A DNA stretch of 64,000 nucleotides, from positions 186,001 through 250,000 of the forward strand of contig NZ_JASCQP010000028.1 in the NCBI RefSeq assembly GCF_030010555.1, in the 5' to 3' direction. The translations under genes and the position numbers were made by a program. Positions 9,992 through 19,538 of the stretch are shown in pieces (the first letter of the stretch is position 1; the number at the start of each line of letters is the position of its first letter). A model generated the notes under the pieces. The model was not told where the DNA came from. It did no database searches and saw nothing but the letters and a program-made list of their open reading frames with translations. Source of the stretch: Halomonas rhizosphaerae. GTDB lineage: Bacteria > Pseudomonadota > Gammaproteobacteria > Pseudomonadales > Halomonadaceae.

Positions 9992-11281
9992 TCAGGGGTC
10001 GGCGCGTCGTCCGATTCCCCGATAGTGCATCCCACAGGCGGCGACATGGGCAGGGTCATAGATGTTGCGCCCGTCGAGCAGCAACTTCTCGCCGAGCCGC
10101 TCGGCCAGCCGCGGCCAGTCGGGGTTCCAGTAGGCCTTCCACTCGGTGACGAGCATCAGCGCATCGGCCCCCTCGCAGGCCTCCAGGGGATCCCCCCGGA
10201 ACACCTCGAGCAGCGGGTGCTCGCCGACCTCGGCCAGCACGGCCGGGATCGCCGCCGGGTCATGCAGGCGAACCCGCACGCCCTGGGCCCACAGCGCGCG
10301 CAGCAGCGTGAGCACCGGCGCCTGGTCGATGCGGGCGGTGCCGGGCTTGAAGGCCGCTCCCCAGATCGCCACCCGGCGACCCTCCAGGCGGCCATGGAAG
10401 TGCGCCCAGAGTTTGCGGAACAGCGTCTCCTTCTTGTGCTCATTGATGTCGAGCACCTGGTCGAGCAGCGCCGAGTGGCGCCCGCTCGCCGACTGGACGT
10501 CAGCCAGGCGCATCAGGTCGCGGGAGAAGTTGGGGCCGCCGAAGCCGCAACCGGGATAAAGGTACTCGTAGCCAATGCGCGAGTCGGCACCCATGCCCTG
10601 TCGGACATGCTCCACGTCCACTCCCAGGCTGTCGGCCAGCCCGGCGATATCGTTCATGTAGCTGATGCGCGTGGCGAGCATGCCGTTGATGGCCAGCTTG
10701 GTGAGCTCCGCGGCGCGCCGCGGCATGCGCTGGACCACCTCGCGGCGGCGGTTGAAGGCGCGCAACAGCTCGCGCACCTGACGCTCCGCTCCGTCATCGT
10801 CACAGCCCAGCAACCAGCGGGAGGGCCGGGTGAAAGCCTCCCAGGCACGCCCCTCCTCGAGCAGGTCGGCCAGGGCCACCGCCCGACAGCCGTCGATGCG
10901 CGATTCCAGCTGCTCGGTCTCCCCCACCGGGAAGGTGGAATTGTTGACCAGCACCGCCCCGGGGCAGAGGCCGGTCATCAGTCGCTCGACACTGTCGGTC
11001 GCGTCCAGGCGCTGGTCCGGGGATACAGCCAGCCAGAACACGTCGAAGGGCTCGCCACCGACGGCATCCTGCTCGTCGGCGACCAGGCGCAGGCTGCCCT
11101 GGCTCAGCCCCTCCTTGAGCCGTCGCATCAGCTCCGGTTCGCTGGTCAACCAGCCGCTGGTGGAGAGCGCCGGCCAGTCGGCCGAGGCGTGAGGCAGCCA
11201 GGTGACCCGGTGGCCGACCCAGGAGAGCGCCGCGGCGGCGGTGGCGGCGGCCAGTTCGCTGCCGTGGATCAGTACCCGCAT
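9992..11281 (-). CDS. UDP-glucose/GDP-mannose dehydrogenase family protein lacking the catalytic cysteine
   Basis: A 429-residue protein with the fold and length of UDP-glucose 6-dehydrogenase. Several family blocks are kept: NNSTFPVGETEQL, and AELTKLAINGMLATRISYMN with Lys195 and Asn199. Two hallmarks are lost. The N-terminal Rossmann GxGxxG is replaced by GSELAA (residues 7-12). The catalytic-Cys motif GxGxGGxCxxKD reads GCGFGGPNFSRD, so Cys becomes Asn251 and the active Lys becomes Arg254. I therefore expect no oxidation of UDP-glucose to UDP-glucuronate, or an altered reaction. The ATG at 11281 is preferred because GGAGAGGAG lies 8 bases upstream. An in-frame GTG at 11290 is possible. The gene begins 6 bases beyond the galU stop, so they are coupled. 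Confidence 0.8.
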   Translation of the reverse strand: MRVLIHGSELAAATAAAALSWVGHRVTWLPHASADWPALSTSGWLTSEPELMRRLKEGLSQGSLRLVADEQDAVGGEPFDVFWLAVSPDQRLDATDSVERLMTGLCPGAVLVNNSTFPVGETEQLESRIDGCRAVALADLLEEGRAWEAFTRPSRWLLGCDDDGAERQVRELLRAFNRRREVVQRMPRRAAELTKLAINGMLATRISYMNDIAGLADSLGVDVEHVRQGMGADSRIGYEYLYPGCGFGGPNFSRDLMRLADVQSASGRHSALLDQVLDINEHKKETLFRKLWAHFHGRLEGRRVAIWGAAFKPGTARIDQAPVLTLLRALWAQGVRVRLHDPAAIPAVLAEVGEHPLLEVFRGDPLEACEGADALMLVTEWKAYWNPDWPRLAERLGEKLLLDGRNIYDPAHVAACGMHYRGIGRRADP

Positions 11282-11286
11282 GAGCG

Positions 11287-12177
11287 TCACTCCTCTCCGG
11301 CGTAGCGCGTCAGCAGTTCACGGAACCCTTGGCCGTAGCGCGCATGGCGGCGACCATAGGCGAGGATTGCCTCCAGGTAACCCAGCTGGTGGCCGCAGTC
11401 GTAGGTTTTGCCGCGCATTCGCCAGGCGTCCACCCCCTCCTCGCGACGCAGCGTCTCGATGGCATCGGTGAGCTGGATCTCGTTGCCGGCACCCGGCGGC
11501 GTATCGGCGAGCAGCGAGAAGATACGACCCGGCAGCACATAGCGGCCGATCACCGCCAGGTTCGAGGGCGCCTCGTCGACGGGCGGCTTCTCCACCACCC
11601 CGGCGATGGGTCTTGACTCGCCGGGGCCGGGGAGTTCGCCGTCGGTATCGACAATGCCGTATTTGTGGACCATGTCGTGGGGCACTTCCTCGACCATCAG
11701 CTGGCTGTGATGGCTGGCCTCGAAGGAGGCGATCATGCCGGCCAGGTCGTTGGGCTCGAGGCCTTCGTTGTCGACCAGCACGTCGGGCAGCAGCACCGCG
11801 AAGGGCTCGTCGTCGCCCACTACCGGGCGCGCGCAGAGCACGGCGTGTCCCAGGCCCAGCGGCTCGGGCTGGCGCACGCTGATGATATGGACGTCGGAGG
11901 GCACGATGGAGCGCAGTTCCTCCAGCAGTTCGATCTTGCCCTTGGCCTCGAGGCTCGCCTCGAGCTCGAAGTGCTTGTCGAAATGGTTCTCGATGGCGCT
12001 CTTGGTGCCATGGGTCACCAGCACGATGTCGCGAATGCCGGCGGCGACGGCCTCCTGGACCACATACTGGATCACCGGCCGGTCGACGATGGTGATCATC
12101 TCCTTGGGAATGGCCTTGGAGGCCGGGAGACAGCGCGTGCCGAACCCGGCAACGGGAAGAACAGCCTTGTTGATCAT
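11287..12177 (-). CDS. galU: UTP--glucose-1-phosphate uridylyltransferase GalU
   Basis: A 296-residue cytosolic nucleotidyltransferase that makes UDP-glucose from UTP and glucose-1-phosphate for lipopolysaccharide, exopolysaccharide and osmolyte glycosylation. The nucleotide-binding motif [17 protein letters not shown] lies at residues 11-27. [27 protein letters not shown] and GIVDTDGE follow in the usual order. [20 protein letters not shown] contains the substrate-binding Lys. The length equals the bacterial family norm. It is the first gene of a two-gene unit with the Ugd-like protein, and is divergent from ubiG across a 140-bp promoter region. Confidence 0.97.
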   Translation of the reverse strand: MINKAVLPVAGFGTRCLPASKAIPKEMITIVDRPVIQYVVQEAVAAGIRDIVLVTHGTKSAIENHFDKHFELEASLEAKGKIELLEELRSIVPSDVHIISVRQPEPLGLGHAVLCARPVVGDDEPFAVLLPDVLVDNEGLEPNDLAGMIASFEASHHSQLMVEEVPHDMVHKYGIVDTDGELPGPGESRPIAGVVEKPPVDEAPSNLAVIGRYVLPGRIFSLLADTPPGAGNEIQLTDAIETLRREEGVDAWRMRGKTYDCGHQLGYLEAILAYGRRHARYGQGFRELLTRYAGEE

Positions 12178-12319
12178 GGTGCGGTCCCTGTCACTGTTGA
12201 GGATGTGGCCCCCAGGAAAGCGTGGGAATGCCCTCCGGGGAGCGGGTACAATACTTCATGATACCGGACCGAGCCTGGCCTGCCAGAGTATCAGGTCGGC
12301 GACACCATGGAGAGAGCAG

Positions 12320-13045
12320 ATGAGTGCAAGCCACCCGGAAGCGGACAACGTCGACCAGGCAGAGATCGCCAAGTTCGAGGCCCTGGCCGACCGCTGGTGG
12401 GATCCGCAGGGCGAGTTCAAGCCGCTCCACGACATCAACCCGCTGCGCCTGGACTTCATCGATGCCCGGGCGGGACTGGCCGGGCGACGGGTACTCGACG
12501 TGGGCTGCGGCGGCGGCATCCTTGCCGAGGCCATGGCGCACCGCGGCGCCGACGTCACCGCCATCGACCTGGGAGAGGCGCCACTGGCCGTGGCCCGGCA
12601 GCACGCCAAGGAGAGCGGCGTGGCCATCGGCTACCGCCACGTCAGCGTCGAGGAGATGGCCGCGGCCCACCCCGGCGAGTTCGACGTGGTGACCTGCCTG
12701 GAGATGCTCGAGCACGTGCCGGATCCCGGCTCGGTCGTGCGCGCCTGCGCCACCCTGGTCAAGCCCGGTGGCCAGGTGTTCTTCTCGACCCTGAACCGCA
12801 ACCCCAAGGCCTATGCGCTGGCCGTGCTCGGCGCCGAGTACCTGCTGCGTATGCTGCCGCGCGGCACCCACGACTACCGCCGCTTCATCCGCCCCTCGGA
12901 ACTGGCCGCCTGGTGCCGCGAGGCAGGCCTGGACGTGCGTGAGCAGAACGGCCTGGTCTTCCATCCGCTGACCCGTCGCTACGCCCTGTCGACGAGCGAT
13001 GTCTCGGTCAACTACCTGATGCACTGTCGCCGGGAGGCGACGTGA
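12320..13045 (+). CDS. ubiG: ubiquinone biosynthesis O-methyltransferase UbiG
   Basis: A 241-residue SAM-dependent methyltransferase that performs both O-methylations of the ubiquinone ring. The N-terminal [19 protein letters not shown] and NPLRLDFI are UbiG signatures. VLDVGCGGG at about residues 58-66 is SAM motif [13 protein letters not shown] and [16 protein letters not shown] are motifs II and III. The ATG at 12320 is chosen from GGAGAG just upstream and agreement with family length. The frame is open far upstream without homology. The stop overlaps the start of the next gene by one base (TGATG). This is the same ubiG-mupP pairing I know from Pseudomonas. Confidence 0.95.
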   Translation: MSASHPEADNVDQAEIAKFEALADRWWDPQGEFKPLHDINPLRLDFIDARAGLAGRRVLDVGCGGGILAEAMAHRGADVTAIDLGEAPLAVARQHAKESGVAIGYRHVSVEEMAAAHPGEFDVVTCLEMLEHVPDPGSVVRACATLVKPGGQVFFSTLNRNPKAYALAVLGAEYLLRMLPRGTHDYRRFIRPSELAAWCREAGLDVREQNGLVFHPLTRRYALSTSDVSVNYLMHCRREAT

Positions 13046-13719
13046 TGGCTGGACGGTCTCCTCGGGCCCTGCTCTTCGACCTTGACGGCACCCTGGTGGA
13101 CACCGCGCCGGACCTGGCGCGGGCCACCAATGCCCTGAGGCGCCACCACGGCCTACCCGCCCTGCCCTATCCGGTGATCCGCGCCCAGGTCTCCAACGGC
13201 GGCAGTGCCCTGGTGACCCTTGCTCTGGGTCTCGCCAAGGAGGCGGAAGGCCATGGCGAGGCGCGCACCTTCCTGCTCGAAGCCTATGGACGGGCGGTGG
13301 CCGAGGAGAGCCGGGTCTTTGCCCCGTTGGAGCACCTGCTGGCCGAATGGGAGGGAAACGAGCGCCCCTGGGGAATCGTAACCAACAAGCCCCGGGCCTA
13401 TGCCGTGCCGCTGGTCGAGGCGCTGGGGCTGGTCCCCGGCGCCCTGCTCTGCGCCGACGATCTGCCGGTCAAGAAGCCGGACCCCGAGCCCCTGAGAGAA
13501 GCCGCCCGTCGCCTGCAGACGACAGCGTCAGACTGCTGGTATATCGGCGATCACCGGCGCGACATGCAGGCGGCACGCGCCGCCGGCATGGCCGCGGTGG
13601 CGGTGGGCTATGGCTATATCGAGGAGGGAGACGACTACCGCGGATGGCCGGCCGACCTGTGGTTTGATACCGCCGAGGCGCTGGTGGCGGCACTGCGAGG
13701 CGCCGGGCGGGGGGATTAA
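13045..13719 (+). CDS. mupP: HAD phosphatase, N-acetylmuramate 6-phosphate phosphatase MupP type
   Basis: A 224-residue haloacid-dehalogenase phosphatase. LLFDLDGTLVDTAPD is motif I with the nucleophile Asp. GIVTNKP is motif II, KKPDPEPL carries the motif III Lys, and WYIGDHRRDMQAA is motif IV. By generic search it would be called Gph. The position directly after ubiG and next to yciK, and the C-terminal GYGYIEEGDDYRGWPAD block, match Pseudomonas MupP. MupP dephosphorylates MurNAc-6-phosphate in the anhydromuropeptide recycling route that bypasses de novo UDP-MurNAc synthesis. The ATG at 13045 overlaps the ubiG stop, with GGGAGG upstream. Phosphoglycolate phosphatase remains the alternative. 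Confidence 0.8.
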   Translation: MAGRSPRALLFDLDGTLVDTAPDLARATNALRRHHGLPALPYPVIRAQVSNGGSALVTLALGLAKEAEGHGEARTFLLEAYGRAVAEESRVFAPLEHLLAEWEGNERPWGIVTNKPRAYAVPLVEALGLVPGALLCADDLPVKKPDPEPLREAARRLQTTASDCWYIGDHRRDMQAARAAGMAAVAVGYGYIEEGDDYRGWPADLWFDTAEALVAALRGAGRGD

Positions 13720-13721
13720 CC

Positions 13722-13744
13722 GTGCCCCGGGCGACCCGGGGCAC
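13722..13744. terminator. bidirectional hairpin between mupP and yciK
   Basis: Perfect 10-bp arms GTGCCCCGGG / CCCGGGGCAC with a 3-nt loop lie between two convergent genes. There is little T-richness, so termination strength is uncertain. Confidence 0.6.
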
Positions 13745-13749
13745 CGCCG

Positions 13750-14514
13750 TCACCCGCGTTTCGGCGGCTGGGCGTCGAACTTCTCGCCGTTGTGGCCGCG
13801 GCTCTCCGGCCCCATCAGCCACAGGTAGGTGGGCATGATCTCCTCGGGGCCGCGCAGCGTCCTCTCGTCTTCCCCGGGATAGGCGGTCTTGCGCATGGCG
13901 GTTCGCGTCGCCCCGGGGTTCAGGCTGTTGACGCGCAGGGTGCCCAGGTGCTCGACCTCGTCGGCCAGCACCTCGACGAAGCCTTCGGTGGCGAACTTGG
14001 ACACCGCGTAGGCCCCCCAGTAGGCCCGGCCACGTCGTCCCACGCTCGAGGAGGTGAACACCACCGAGGCGTCCGGCGAACTCTTCAGCAACGGCAGCAG
14101 GGCCTGGGTCATCCAGATCGGCCCGTTGATGTTGACCTGCATCACCTGCTCCCAGAGCTCGGGATTGTACTGCTCGAAGGGGGTGATGCGCCCGAGGATC
14201 CCGGCGTTGTGCAGGATGCCGTCGAGGCGGCCGAACTCCTTGTCGAGAGTCTCGGCCATGTCATGGTAGTCCTTGAGCGTGGCCCCCTCGAAGTTGAGCG
14301 GGAAGATGGCCGGCTGGGGCCCCCCGGCGGCCTCGATCTCGTCGTAGACCTTCTCCAGCTTGGCAATGGTGCGTCCCAGCAGGATCACGGTGGCCCCGTG
14401 GCCGGCGAAGGCCAGGGCCGCGGCCCGACCGATGCCGTCACCGGCACCGGTCACCAGGATGATGCGACCGTCGAGCAGGTCGGCCGCTGGCTGGTAGTCG
14501 ATCTTGCAGGTCAT
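13750..14514 (-). CDS. yciK: YciK-family short-chain oxidoreductase
   Basis: A 254-residue short-chain dehydrogenase. The Rossmann motif TGAGDGIGRAAA is near residue 24. HNAGILG is the NAG motif, with His in place of the first Asn, as in YciK proteins. TSSSVGRRGRAYWGAYAVSK supplies the catalytic Ser, Tyr and Lys. LNPGATRTAMR is the cofactor loop. The physiological substrate of YciK is not established. The ATG at 14514 has GAGGAG 5 bases upstream, and a GTG one codon earlier is less likely. It is convergent with mupP, and in Pseudomonas it also sits by ubiG-mupP. It starts 18 bases past the cpoB stop, so it may be read together with the tol-pal operon. Confidence 0.85.
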   Translation of the reverse strand: MTCKIDYQPAADLLDGRIILVTGAGDGIGRAAALAFAGHGATVILLGRTIAKLEKVYDEIEAAGGPQPAIFPLNFEGATLKDYHDMAETLDKEFGRLDGILHNAGILGRITPFEQYNPELWEQVMQVNINGPIWMTQALLPLLKSSPDASVVFTSSSVGRRGRAYWGAYAVSKFATEGFVEVLADEVEHLGTLRVNSLNPGATRTAMRKTAYPGEDERTLRGPEEIMPTYLWLMGPESRGHNGEKFDAQPPKRG

Positions 14515-14531
14515 CACGTCTCCTCTGTCCC

Positions 14532-15311
14532 TCAGTTGCCTGCCTGACGCAGGAAGTCGTCGGCCAGCCCGGCGGCGCTGCTGTCGGGATGCTCCTCGCG
14601 CACGCGGTCGAGCAGCGCCCGGCTCTCTTCCGGGCGCCCACGGCGCGCCTCCAGCAGCCCCAGCTTATAGAGGGTATCAGGCACCTTGCTGCTCTCCGGG
14701 AAGTCCTGCAGGACGCGCCGGAAGGCGGCATCGGCGGCATCCAGATCCCCCTCGGCCGAGTAGAGCTCGCCGAGCCAGTAGTGGGCGTTGGCGGTCAGGC
14801 GGCTGTCGGGATGATCGGCAACGAAGGACTCGAAGGCGCCGATGGCCTGGCCGAACTCGCGGGCCTGAACGTGCGAGAAGGCCGCCTGGTAGGCCGACTG
14901 GGCGCCGGGATCGTCACCGCTCGGCGGGGGGGTCTCGGCGACCTGGCGAGCGCTCTCCTCGTCCACCGGGGGGGCGGCCTGGTCGACGCCGCTGCCCGCC
15001 GCCATCAGGCGATCCTCGATGTCCAGATATTGCTGGCGAGTCTGGCGGCGCAACTGCTCCAGCTGGTGACGCAACTCCTCCACCTGCCCACGCAGCTGGC
15101 GGATCTCCTCCTGATGCTGCTGGACTTGATTGAAGATCACCAGGCTGCCGCCGGATTCCTCGCGGGTGGCCGCCTGGTCATAGAAGCCACCGGAACCCGA
15201 TTGCCCGGTGAGGTCCTCGATGACCGGCTGCTGGGCCAGGGCCGGTGCCGCTACGGTCAGCGGGAGCAGCAAGGCTCCCGCACCGCACAGTCTCTTCAGA
15301 CCGTGTCTCAT
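14532..15311 (-). CDS. cpoB: cell division coordinator CpoB (YbgF)
   Basis: A 259-residue periplasmic protein that links Tol-Pal-driven outer-membrane constriction to septal peptidoglycan synthesis. A signal peptide covers about residues 1-26 (ending ALAQQ). A coiled coil that drives trimerisation lies at about residues 58-100 (QVQQHQEEIRQLRGQVEELR). Tetratricopeptide repeats follow from about residue 135 (AYQAAFSHVQAREFGQAI, then the PDSRLTANAHYWLGELYSA type). This is the full-length family architecture. It is the last gene of the tol-pal cluster, 30 bases after pal. Confidence 0.93.
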   Translation of the reverse strand: MRHGLKRLCGAGALLLPLTVAAPALAQQPVIEDLTGQSGSGGFYDQAATREESGGSLVIFNQVQQHQEEIRQLRGQVEELRHQLEQLRRQTRQQYLDIEDRLMAAGSGVDQAAPPVDEESARQVAETPPPSGDDPGAQSAYQAAFSHVQAREFGQAIGAFESFVADHPDSRLTANAHYWLGELYSAEGDLDAADAAFRRVLQDFPESSKVPDTLYKLGLLEARRGRPEESRALLDRVREEHPDSSAAGLADDFLRQAGN

Positions 15312-15340
15312 CGTTCTCTCCCTCGTCGTGTCAGTCCCGC

Positions 15341-15877
15341 TCAGTAGGCGAAGACCACCCGACGGTTCTGGGCGTAGGCATCCTCGTTCTGGCCACGGGC
15401 CGCAGGTCGCTCCTCGCCATAGCTGACCACCTCGACCTGGGAGGGCGACACCCCCTGGACGTTGAGGTAGCGCTCGACGGCGCCGGCGCGACGCTCACCC
15501 AGTGCCAGGTTGTATTCGCGGGTACCGCGCTCGTCGGTATGCCCCTGCAGGACGACGCTCGCATTGGGGTTGTTCTGCAGGAAGCGGGCATGGGCGGTCA
15601 GCACCGACTCGAATTCGCTGCGAATGGCATCGCTGTCGTACTCGAAGTAGATGGTGCGGGTCTCGGGGATTCGACCGTCGGCATCGGCTCTCTGGCCGGC
15701 ACGCTCGCCGCTGACGCCGCGTCCATCGGCGCTGTCCGTGGTCACGCCGTCGCGATCGGCGCCGCCGGCGCTTCCCGTCAGGTCGCCGTCCTGGCCCCCC
15801 CCCGTGCTGGAACAGCCGGCCACGAAGGCCAGGGACAGGGCGATGGCCAGGATTCTGGCATGGGGCTTGAGCTGCAT
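15341..15877 (-). CDS. pal: peptidoglycan-associated lipoprotein Pal
   Basis: A 178-residue outer-membrane lipoprotein that clamps the outer membrane to peptidoglycan and receives force from TolA/TolB. The lipobox FVAGC near residue 20 marks lipid attachment. A glycine- and aspartate-rich linker follows. The OmpA-like domain includes YFEYDSDAIRSEF, LQGHTDERGTREYNLALGE with the diaminopimelate-binding Asp and Arg, and VSYGEERPAARGQNEDAYAQ. The ATG at 15877 is chosen because AAGGAG precedes it and because it gives a proper lipoprotein signal. The open frame extends 15 codons upstream. It lies between tolB and cpoB. Confidence 0.96.
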   Translation of the reverse strand: MQLKPHARILAIALSLAFVAGCSSTGGGQDGDLTGSAGGADRDGVTTDSADGRGVSGERAGQRADADGRIPETRTIYFEYDSDAIRSEFESVLTAHARFLQNNPNASVVLQGHTDERGTREYNLALGERRAGAVERYLNVQGVSPSQVEVVSYGEERPAARGQNEDAYAQNRRVVFAY

Positions 15878-15900
15878 CGTGAAACTCCTTGTTGGATACA

Positions 15901-17190
15901 TCAGTTCAGAAACGGTGACCACGCGGGTTCGCGGACATCACCCTGTGCCGCCGGCAGACGGAAAGAGGCGCGCCCATCGGCGGAGACCCCGCCCAGCACC
16001 CCGTTGCCGCCCTGCTGGGTGGCGAAGATTACCATGGTGCCATTGGGCGCGACACTGGGGGATTCGGCCTGCCCCGCGTCGCTCAGGGCCACCAGGCGCC
16101 CGCTTTCCAGGTCCTGACGCGCCACCTGGTAGCCATTGTTGCCCCGGTGGATCAGGAAGATCGCCTCGCCGTCCGGCGCGAAGCGCGCCCGGGCATTGTA
16201 GTTGCCGGTGAAGGTGAGGCGCTCCTCCTCGCCGCTGCCCAGGTCGAGGCGATAGATCTGCGGGCCCCCGCTGCGGTCGGAGGTGAACAGCAGGCTGCGA
16301 CCATCCGGCGACCAGGCGGGCTCGGTGTCGATGCTGGAGTTGTTGGTGACGCGCTGCACGTCCCGCGAGCCGATGTCCATCACGTAGATCTCGGGCTGGC
16401 CATCCTTGGAGAGCGCCATCGCCAGTCGGCGACCATCCGGTGACCAGGTCGGAGCACTGTTCAGCCCCTCGAAGGAGGTGGCACGCACGCGCCGGCCGGA
16501 CGCGAGATCCTGGATGTAGATCGCCGGGCGCTCGGTCTCGAAGGAGACGTAAGCCAGCTTGCCGCCATCCGGCGACCAGGCCGGCGACATGATCGGCTCG
16601 TCGGACGAGAGGATCTGCTGGCTGTTACGCCCGTCGGCATCGGCCACGTGGAGGGCATACTGGGTTTCGTCCCCCACGCCGCTGGAGGTCACGTAGGCGA
16701 TACGGGTCGAGAAGGCCCCCCGGATATCGGTGATCTCCTCGAAGATCTGGTCGCTGATGTAGTGCGCGGCATCGCGCAGTCCCTGGCGACCGGCCGTCAC
16801 GCTCTCGGCGATCATGCGGCTCTCGCCACTGACGTCCATCAGCTCGTACTGGATGCGATACTCATCCCCCTCGCGACTGATTCGCCCCGCCACCAGGTAG
16901 CGAACGTCCAGGGCGCGCCAGTCGCCGTAGCGGACCTCGTCGCTCGAGGCGGGGCGCTCGAACATGGCACGACGCTCCAGCGGTTCGAAGTAGCCGCTTC
17001 GCTCCAGGTCATCGGAGACGATCTGCGCAATGTCCTGGGGCATGTCGTCGCCGTCGGCGAAGGGCACGATCGCGATGGGCGTGGCGCGGTCGCTGCCACG
17101 GGTGATCTCGATGGTCAGGTCGGCGGCCTGCGCCAGGCTGGTGAACAGCATCAGCATGGCGGCCAGCCAGGTGGTCTTCAGGATGTTCAT
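15901..17190 (-). CDS. tolB: Tol-Pal system periplasmic beta-propeller TolB
   Basis: A 429-residue periplasmic protein that binds Pal and is regulated by TolA. A signal peptide is at residues 1-22 (TSLAQAAD). The N-terminal domain binds TolA. A six-bladed propeller follows, with repeated SPDGxxLAYVS / W-SPDGR blades ([40 protein letters not shown] and [13 protein letters not shown]). The length equals the family norm. Its ATG overlaps the tolA stop (ATGA), which indicates translational coupling. Confidence 0.97.
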   Translation of the reverse strand: MNILKTTWLAAMLMLFTSLAQAADLTIEITRGSDRATPIAIVPFADGDDMPQDIAQIVSDDLERSGYFEPLERRAMFERPASSDEVRYGDWRALDVRYLVAGRISREGDEYRIQYELMDVSGESRMIAESVTAGRQGLRDAAHYISDQIFEEITDIRGAFSTRIAYVTSSGVGDETQYALHVADADGRNSQQILSSDEPIMSPAWSPDGGKLAYVSFETERPAIYIQDLASGRRVRATSFEGLNSAPTWSPDGRRLAMALSKDGQPEIYVMDIGSRDVQRVTNNSSIDTEPAWSPDGRSLLFTSDRSGGPQIYRLDLGSGEEERLTFTGNYNARARFAPDGEAIFLIHRGNNGYQVARQDLESGRLVALSDAGQAESPSVAPNGTMVIFATQQGGNGVLGGVSADGRASFRLPAAQGDVREPAWSPFLN

Positions 17191-18338
17191 CAGCGGATAT
17201 CCCCCGGTCGGAATCGCAGGTTGAATTGACGGTAGTCGCGCTGGGCCGACGCCGGCAACTGGCGCAGCTCGGCGAAGGGCGCGGCGGCCTCCACGGCCTG
17301 GACCGCAGAACGGTCGAAGGCACTGTTGCCACTGCTCTGACCAATGGTAGCCGCGAACAGCTCACCTGAGGGGCCCAGTCGCACCGAGACCTCGGCGCTG
17401 GCCCCGTCAGGCACGTTGGGCGGAATCACCCAGGCCTGCTCCACCGCCCGGCGCACGAGGTTGATGAAGCTGTTGGCCGCTTCGGTGGCCTGACGGGCAT
17501 TGGCCACGTTGTCGGCTTCGCCCTCGATGGCACGATCCAGGCCCTGGTTGGCGGCCTCGGCAGCGCGGCGGGCCTGCTCCTCGGCCTGGCGCTGGCGTTC
17601 GGCTTCCGCTTCGGCCTGGCGCTGGCGTTCGGCTTCTGCCTCGGCCTGGCGCTGGCGTTCGGCTTCCGCCTCGGCCTGGCGCTGGCGTTCGGCTTCCGCC
17701 TCGGCCTGGCGCTGACGCTCGGCTTCTGCCTCGGCCTGGCGCTGGCGTTCGGCTTCCTCTTCGGCCTGACGCTGGCGTTCGGCTTCCGCCTCGGCCTGAC
17801 GCTGGCGTTCGGCTTCCGCCTCGGCCTGGCGCTGGCGTTCGGCTTCCTCTTCGGCCTGGCGCTGGCGTTCGGCTTCCTCCTGACGGCGACGCTCGGCCTG
17901 CTGCTCGCGTTCGCGGGCTTGCCGTTCGGCCTGCTCGGTGCGGCGGGCGGCCTCCTCCTCGGCAGCCCGACGAGCCTCCTCGCGGGCCTCGTTTTCCGCC
18001 TGACGCTGACGTTCGGCCTCCTCGGCCTGACGGGCAGCTTCCTCGGCGGCCTCGACCGCCTCGGCCTCTGCCTCGCGAGCTTCTTCTTGCTCGGCAGCCG
18101 CCGCGGCCTCCTCCTCGGCCTGTCGGGCCGCCGCCCGGGCCCGGGCCTCCTCGGCACGCTGGGCCTGGTCGGTGGTGGTCTCGGTACTGACGAGGGTCGC
18201 CTGGACGATATTGGTGCTCGGTGGCTCGGTCTCCCGCTCGGGAAAGCGGATCACGCTGGCCACCAGGATCGCCAGGTGCAGGGCGATGGCGAGCACCAGC
18301 GGCAGGCCATAGCCCACGCGTCGGTCATGTCTGGCCAT
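17190..18338 (-). CDS. tolA: Tol-Pal system inner-membrane protein TolA
   Basis: A 382-residue protein with one membrane anchor (about residues 12-32, [20 protein letters not shown]). A very long charged helix (domain II, about residues 60-280) spans the periplasm. The C-terminal domain (about 285-382) touches TolB and Pal and ends [14 protein letters not shown]. Domain II holds ten consecutive 10-residue copies of [10 protein letters not shown] or [10 protein letters not shown], nearly identical in DNA. GAGGAG precedes the ATG. The order tolQ-tolR-tolA-tolB is canonical. It transmits proton-motive force from TolQR to the outer membrane. Confidence 0.95.
   Translation of the reverse strand: MARHDRRVGYGLPLVLAIALHLAILVASVIRFPERETEPPSTNIVQATLVSTETTTDQAQRAEEARARAAARQAEEEAAAAAEQEEAREAEAEAVEAAEEAARQAEEAERQRQAENEAREEARRAAEEEAARRTEQAERQAREREQQAERRRQEEAERQRQAEEEAERQRQAEAEAERQRQAEAEAERQRQAEEEAERQRQAEAEAERQRQAEAEAERQRQAEAEAERQRQAEAEAERQRQAEAEAERQRQAEEQARRAAEAANQGLDRAIEGEADNVANARQATEAANSFINLVRRAVEQAWVIPPNVPDGASAEVSVRLGPSGELFAATIGQSSGNSAFDRSAVQAVEAAAPFAELRQLPASAQRDYRQFNLRFRPGDIR
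17581..17880 (-). repeat. ten 30-bp coding tandem repeats in tolA
   Basis: Ten 30-bp units encode [11 protein letters not shown]. Most units differ only at a few third positions or at the final Ala/Glu codon. Such homogeneity suggests recent expansion by slippage or unequal exchange, so copy number may vary between strains. Confidence 0.9.
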
Positions 18339-18347
18339 GTGGGCTCC

Positions 18348-18788
<441 letters not shown>

Positions 18789-18801
18789 GACGGCCTCTCC
18801 C

Positions 18802-19491
18802 TCAGTCGGCGCCGGGGTCGGTCCGGCCCTGCAGGTTGCGGTGCAGGATGGAATGGAACTCCTCGGCGAAGTCCTCGTACTTGCCCAGCAGGCGCCCAGA
18901 CTCGGCGGAAAGCCGGTTGTAGAAGATCACCGCCGGAATCGCCGCGAACAGCCCCATGGCGGTGGCGATCAGGGCCTCGGCGATCCAGGGGGCCACCGTG
19001 GCCAGGGTCGCCTGCTGGGCCATGGAGAGGGACTGGAAGGAGCCCATGATGCCCCAGACGGTGCCGAACAGCCCGATATAGGGACTGGCCGAGGCGACCG
19101 TGGCCAGGAACACCAGGTGCAGGTTGAGGCGGTCCTCCTCGCGGGACCACGCCACACGCATGCTGCGCTGGACGCCCTCGAGTATCGCCTGGGGGCTGCG
19201 GGTCTTGGCCAGCAGGCGGTTGAACTCGCGGAAGCCGGCACGGAAGACGTGCTCGGCCCCCTGGGTTTCCTGCTCGGCGGGCGTCTCGCGATAGAGCTCG
19301 TTGAGATCGACACCGGACCAGAAGCGGTCCTCGAAGGCACGGTGTGCCTTGCGCGCCCGGCGCATCACGAAGGTACGCTGGAAGATCACCACCCAGGAGA
19401 GGATGGAGCCGATCACCAGGATCAGCATCACCATCTGCACTACGCCGCTGGCGTTCATGATCAGGTGGGGTATGGACATGGAGTCGTTCAC
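18802..19491 (-). CDS. tolQ: Tol-Pal system proton-channel subunit TolQ
   Basis: A 229-residue MotA/TolQ/ExbB protein with three membrane segments, at about residues 15-37, 135-155 and 165-190. The conserved core includes ASASPYIGLFGTVWGIMGSF and IAEALIATAMGLFAAIPAVI. The start appears to be GTG at 19491, with GAGGA 5 bases upstream. An ATG four codons later lacks a ribosome site. The gene begins 47 bases after ruvB. The ybgC thioesterase gene that often stands in front of tolQ is absent. Confidence 0.95.
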   Translation of the reverse strand: MNDSMSIPHLIMNASGVVQMVMLILVIGSILSWVVIFQRTFVMRRARKAHRAFEDRFWSGVDLNELYRETPAEQETQGAEHVFRAGFREFNRLLAKTRSPQAILEGVQRSMRVAWSREEDRLNLHLVFLATVASASPYIGLFGTVWGIMGSFQSLSMAQQATLATVAPWIAEALIATAMGLFAAIPAVIFYNRLSAESGRLLGKYEDFAEEFHSILHRNLQGRTDPGAD

Positions 19492-19538
19492 GGGGATCCT
19501 CGTCGGTCTTGGTCAGTCGTCACGGGAGTGGGGGTCCG

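Noticed and set aside
12247..12252. TACAAT as a ubiG promoter -10
   Set aside because: No acceptable -35 hexamer lies 15-19 bases upstream, so it is not listed as a promoter.
17581..17880. A regular 30-bp repeat that could resemble a CRISPR array
   Set aside because: There are no unique spacers. The units are contiguous and code for the TolA helix.
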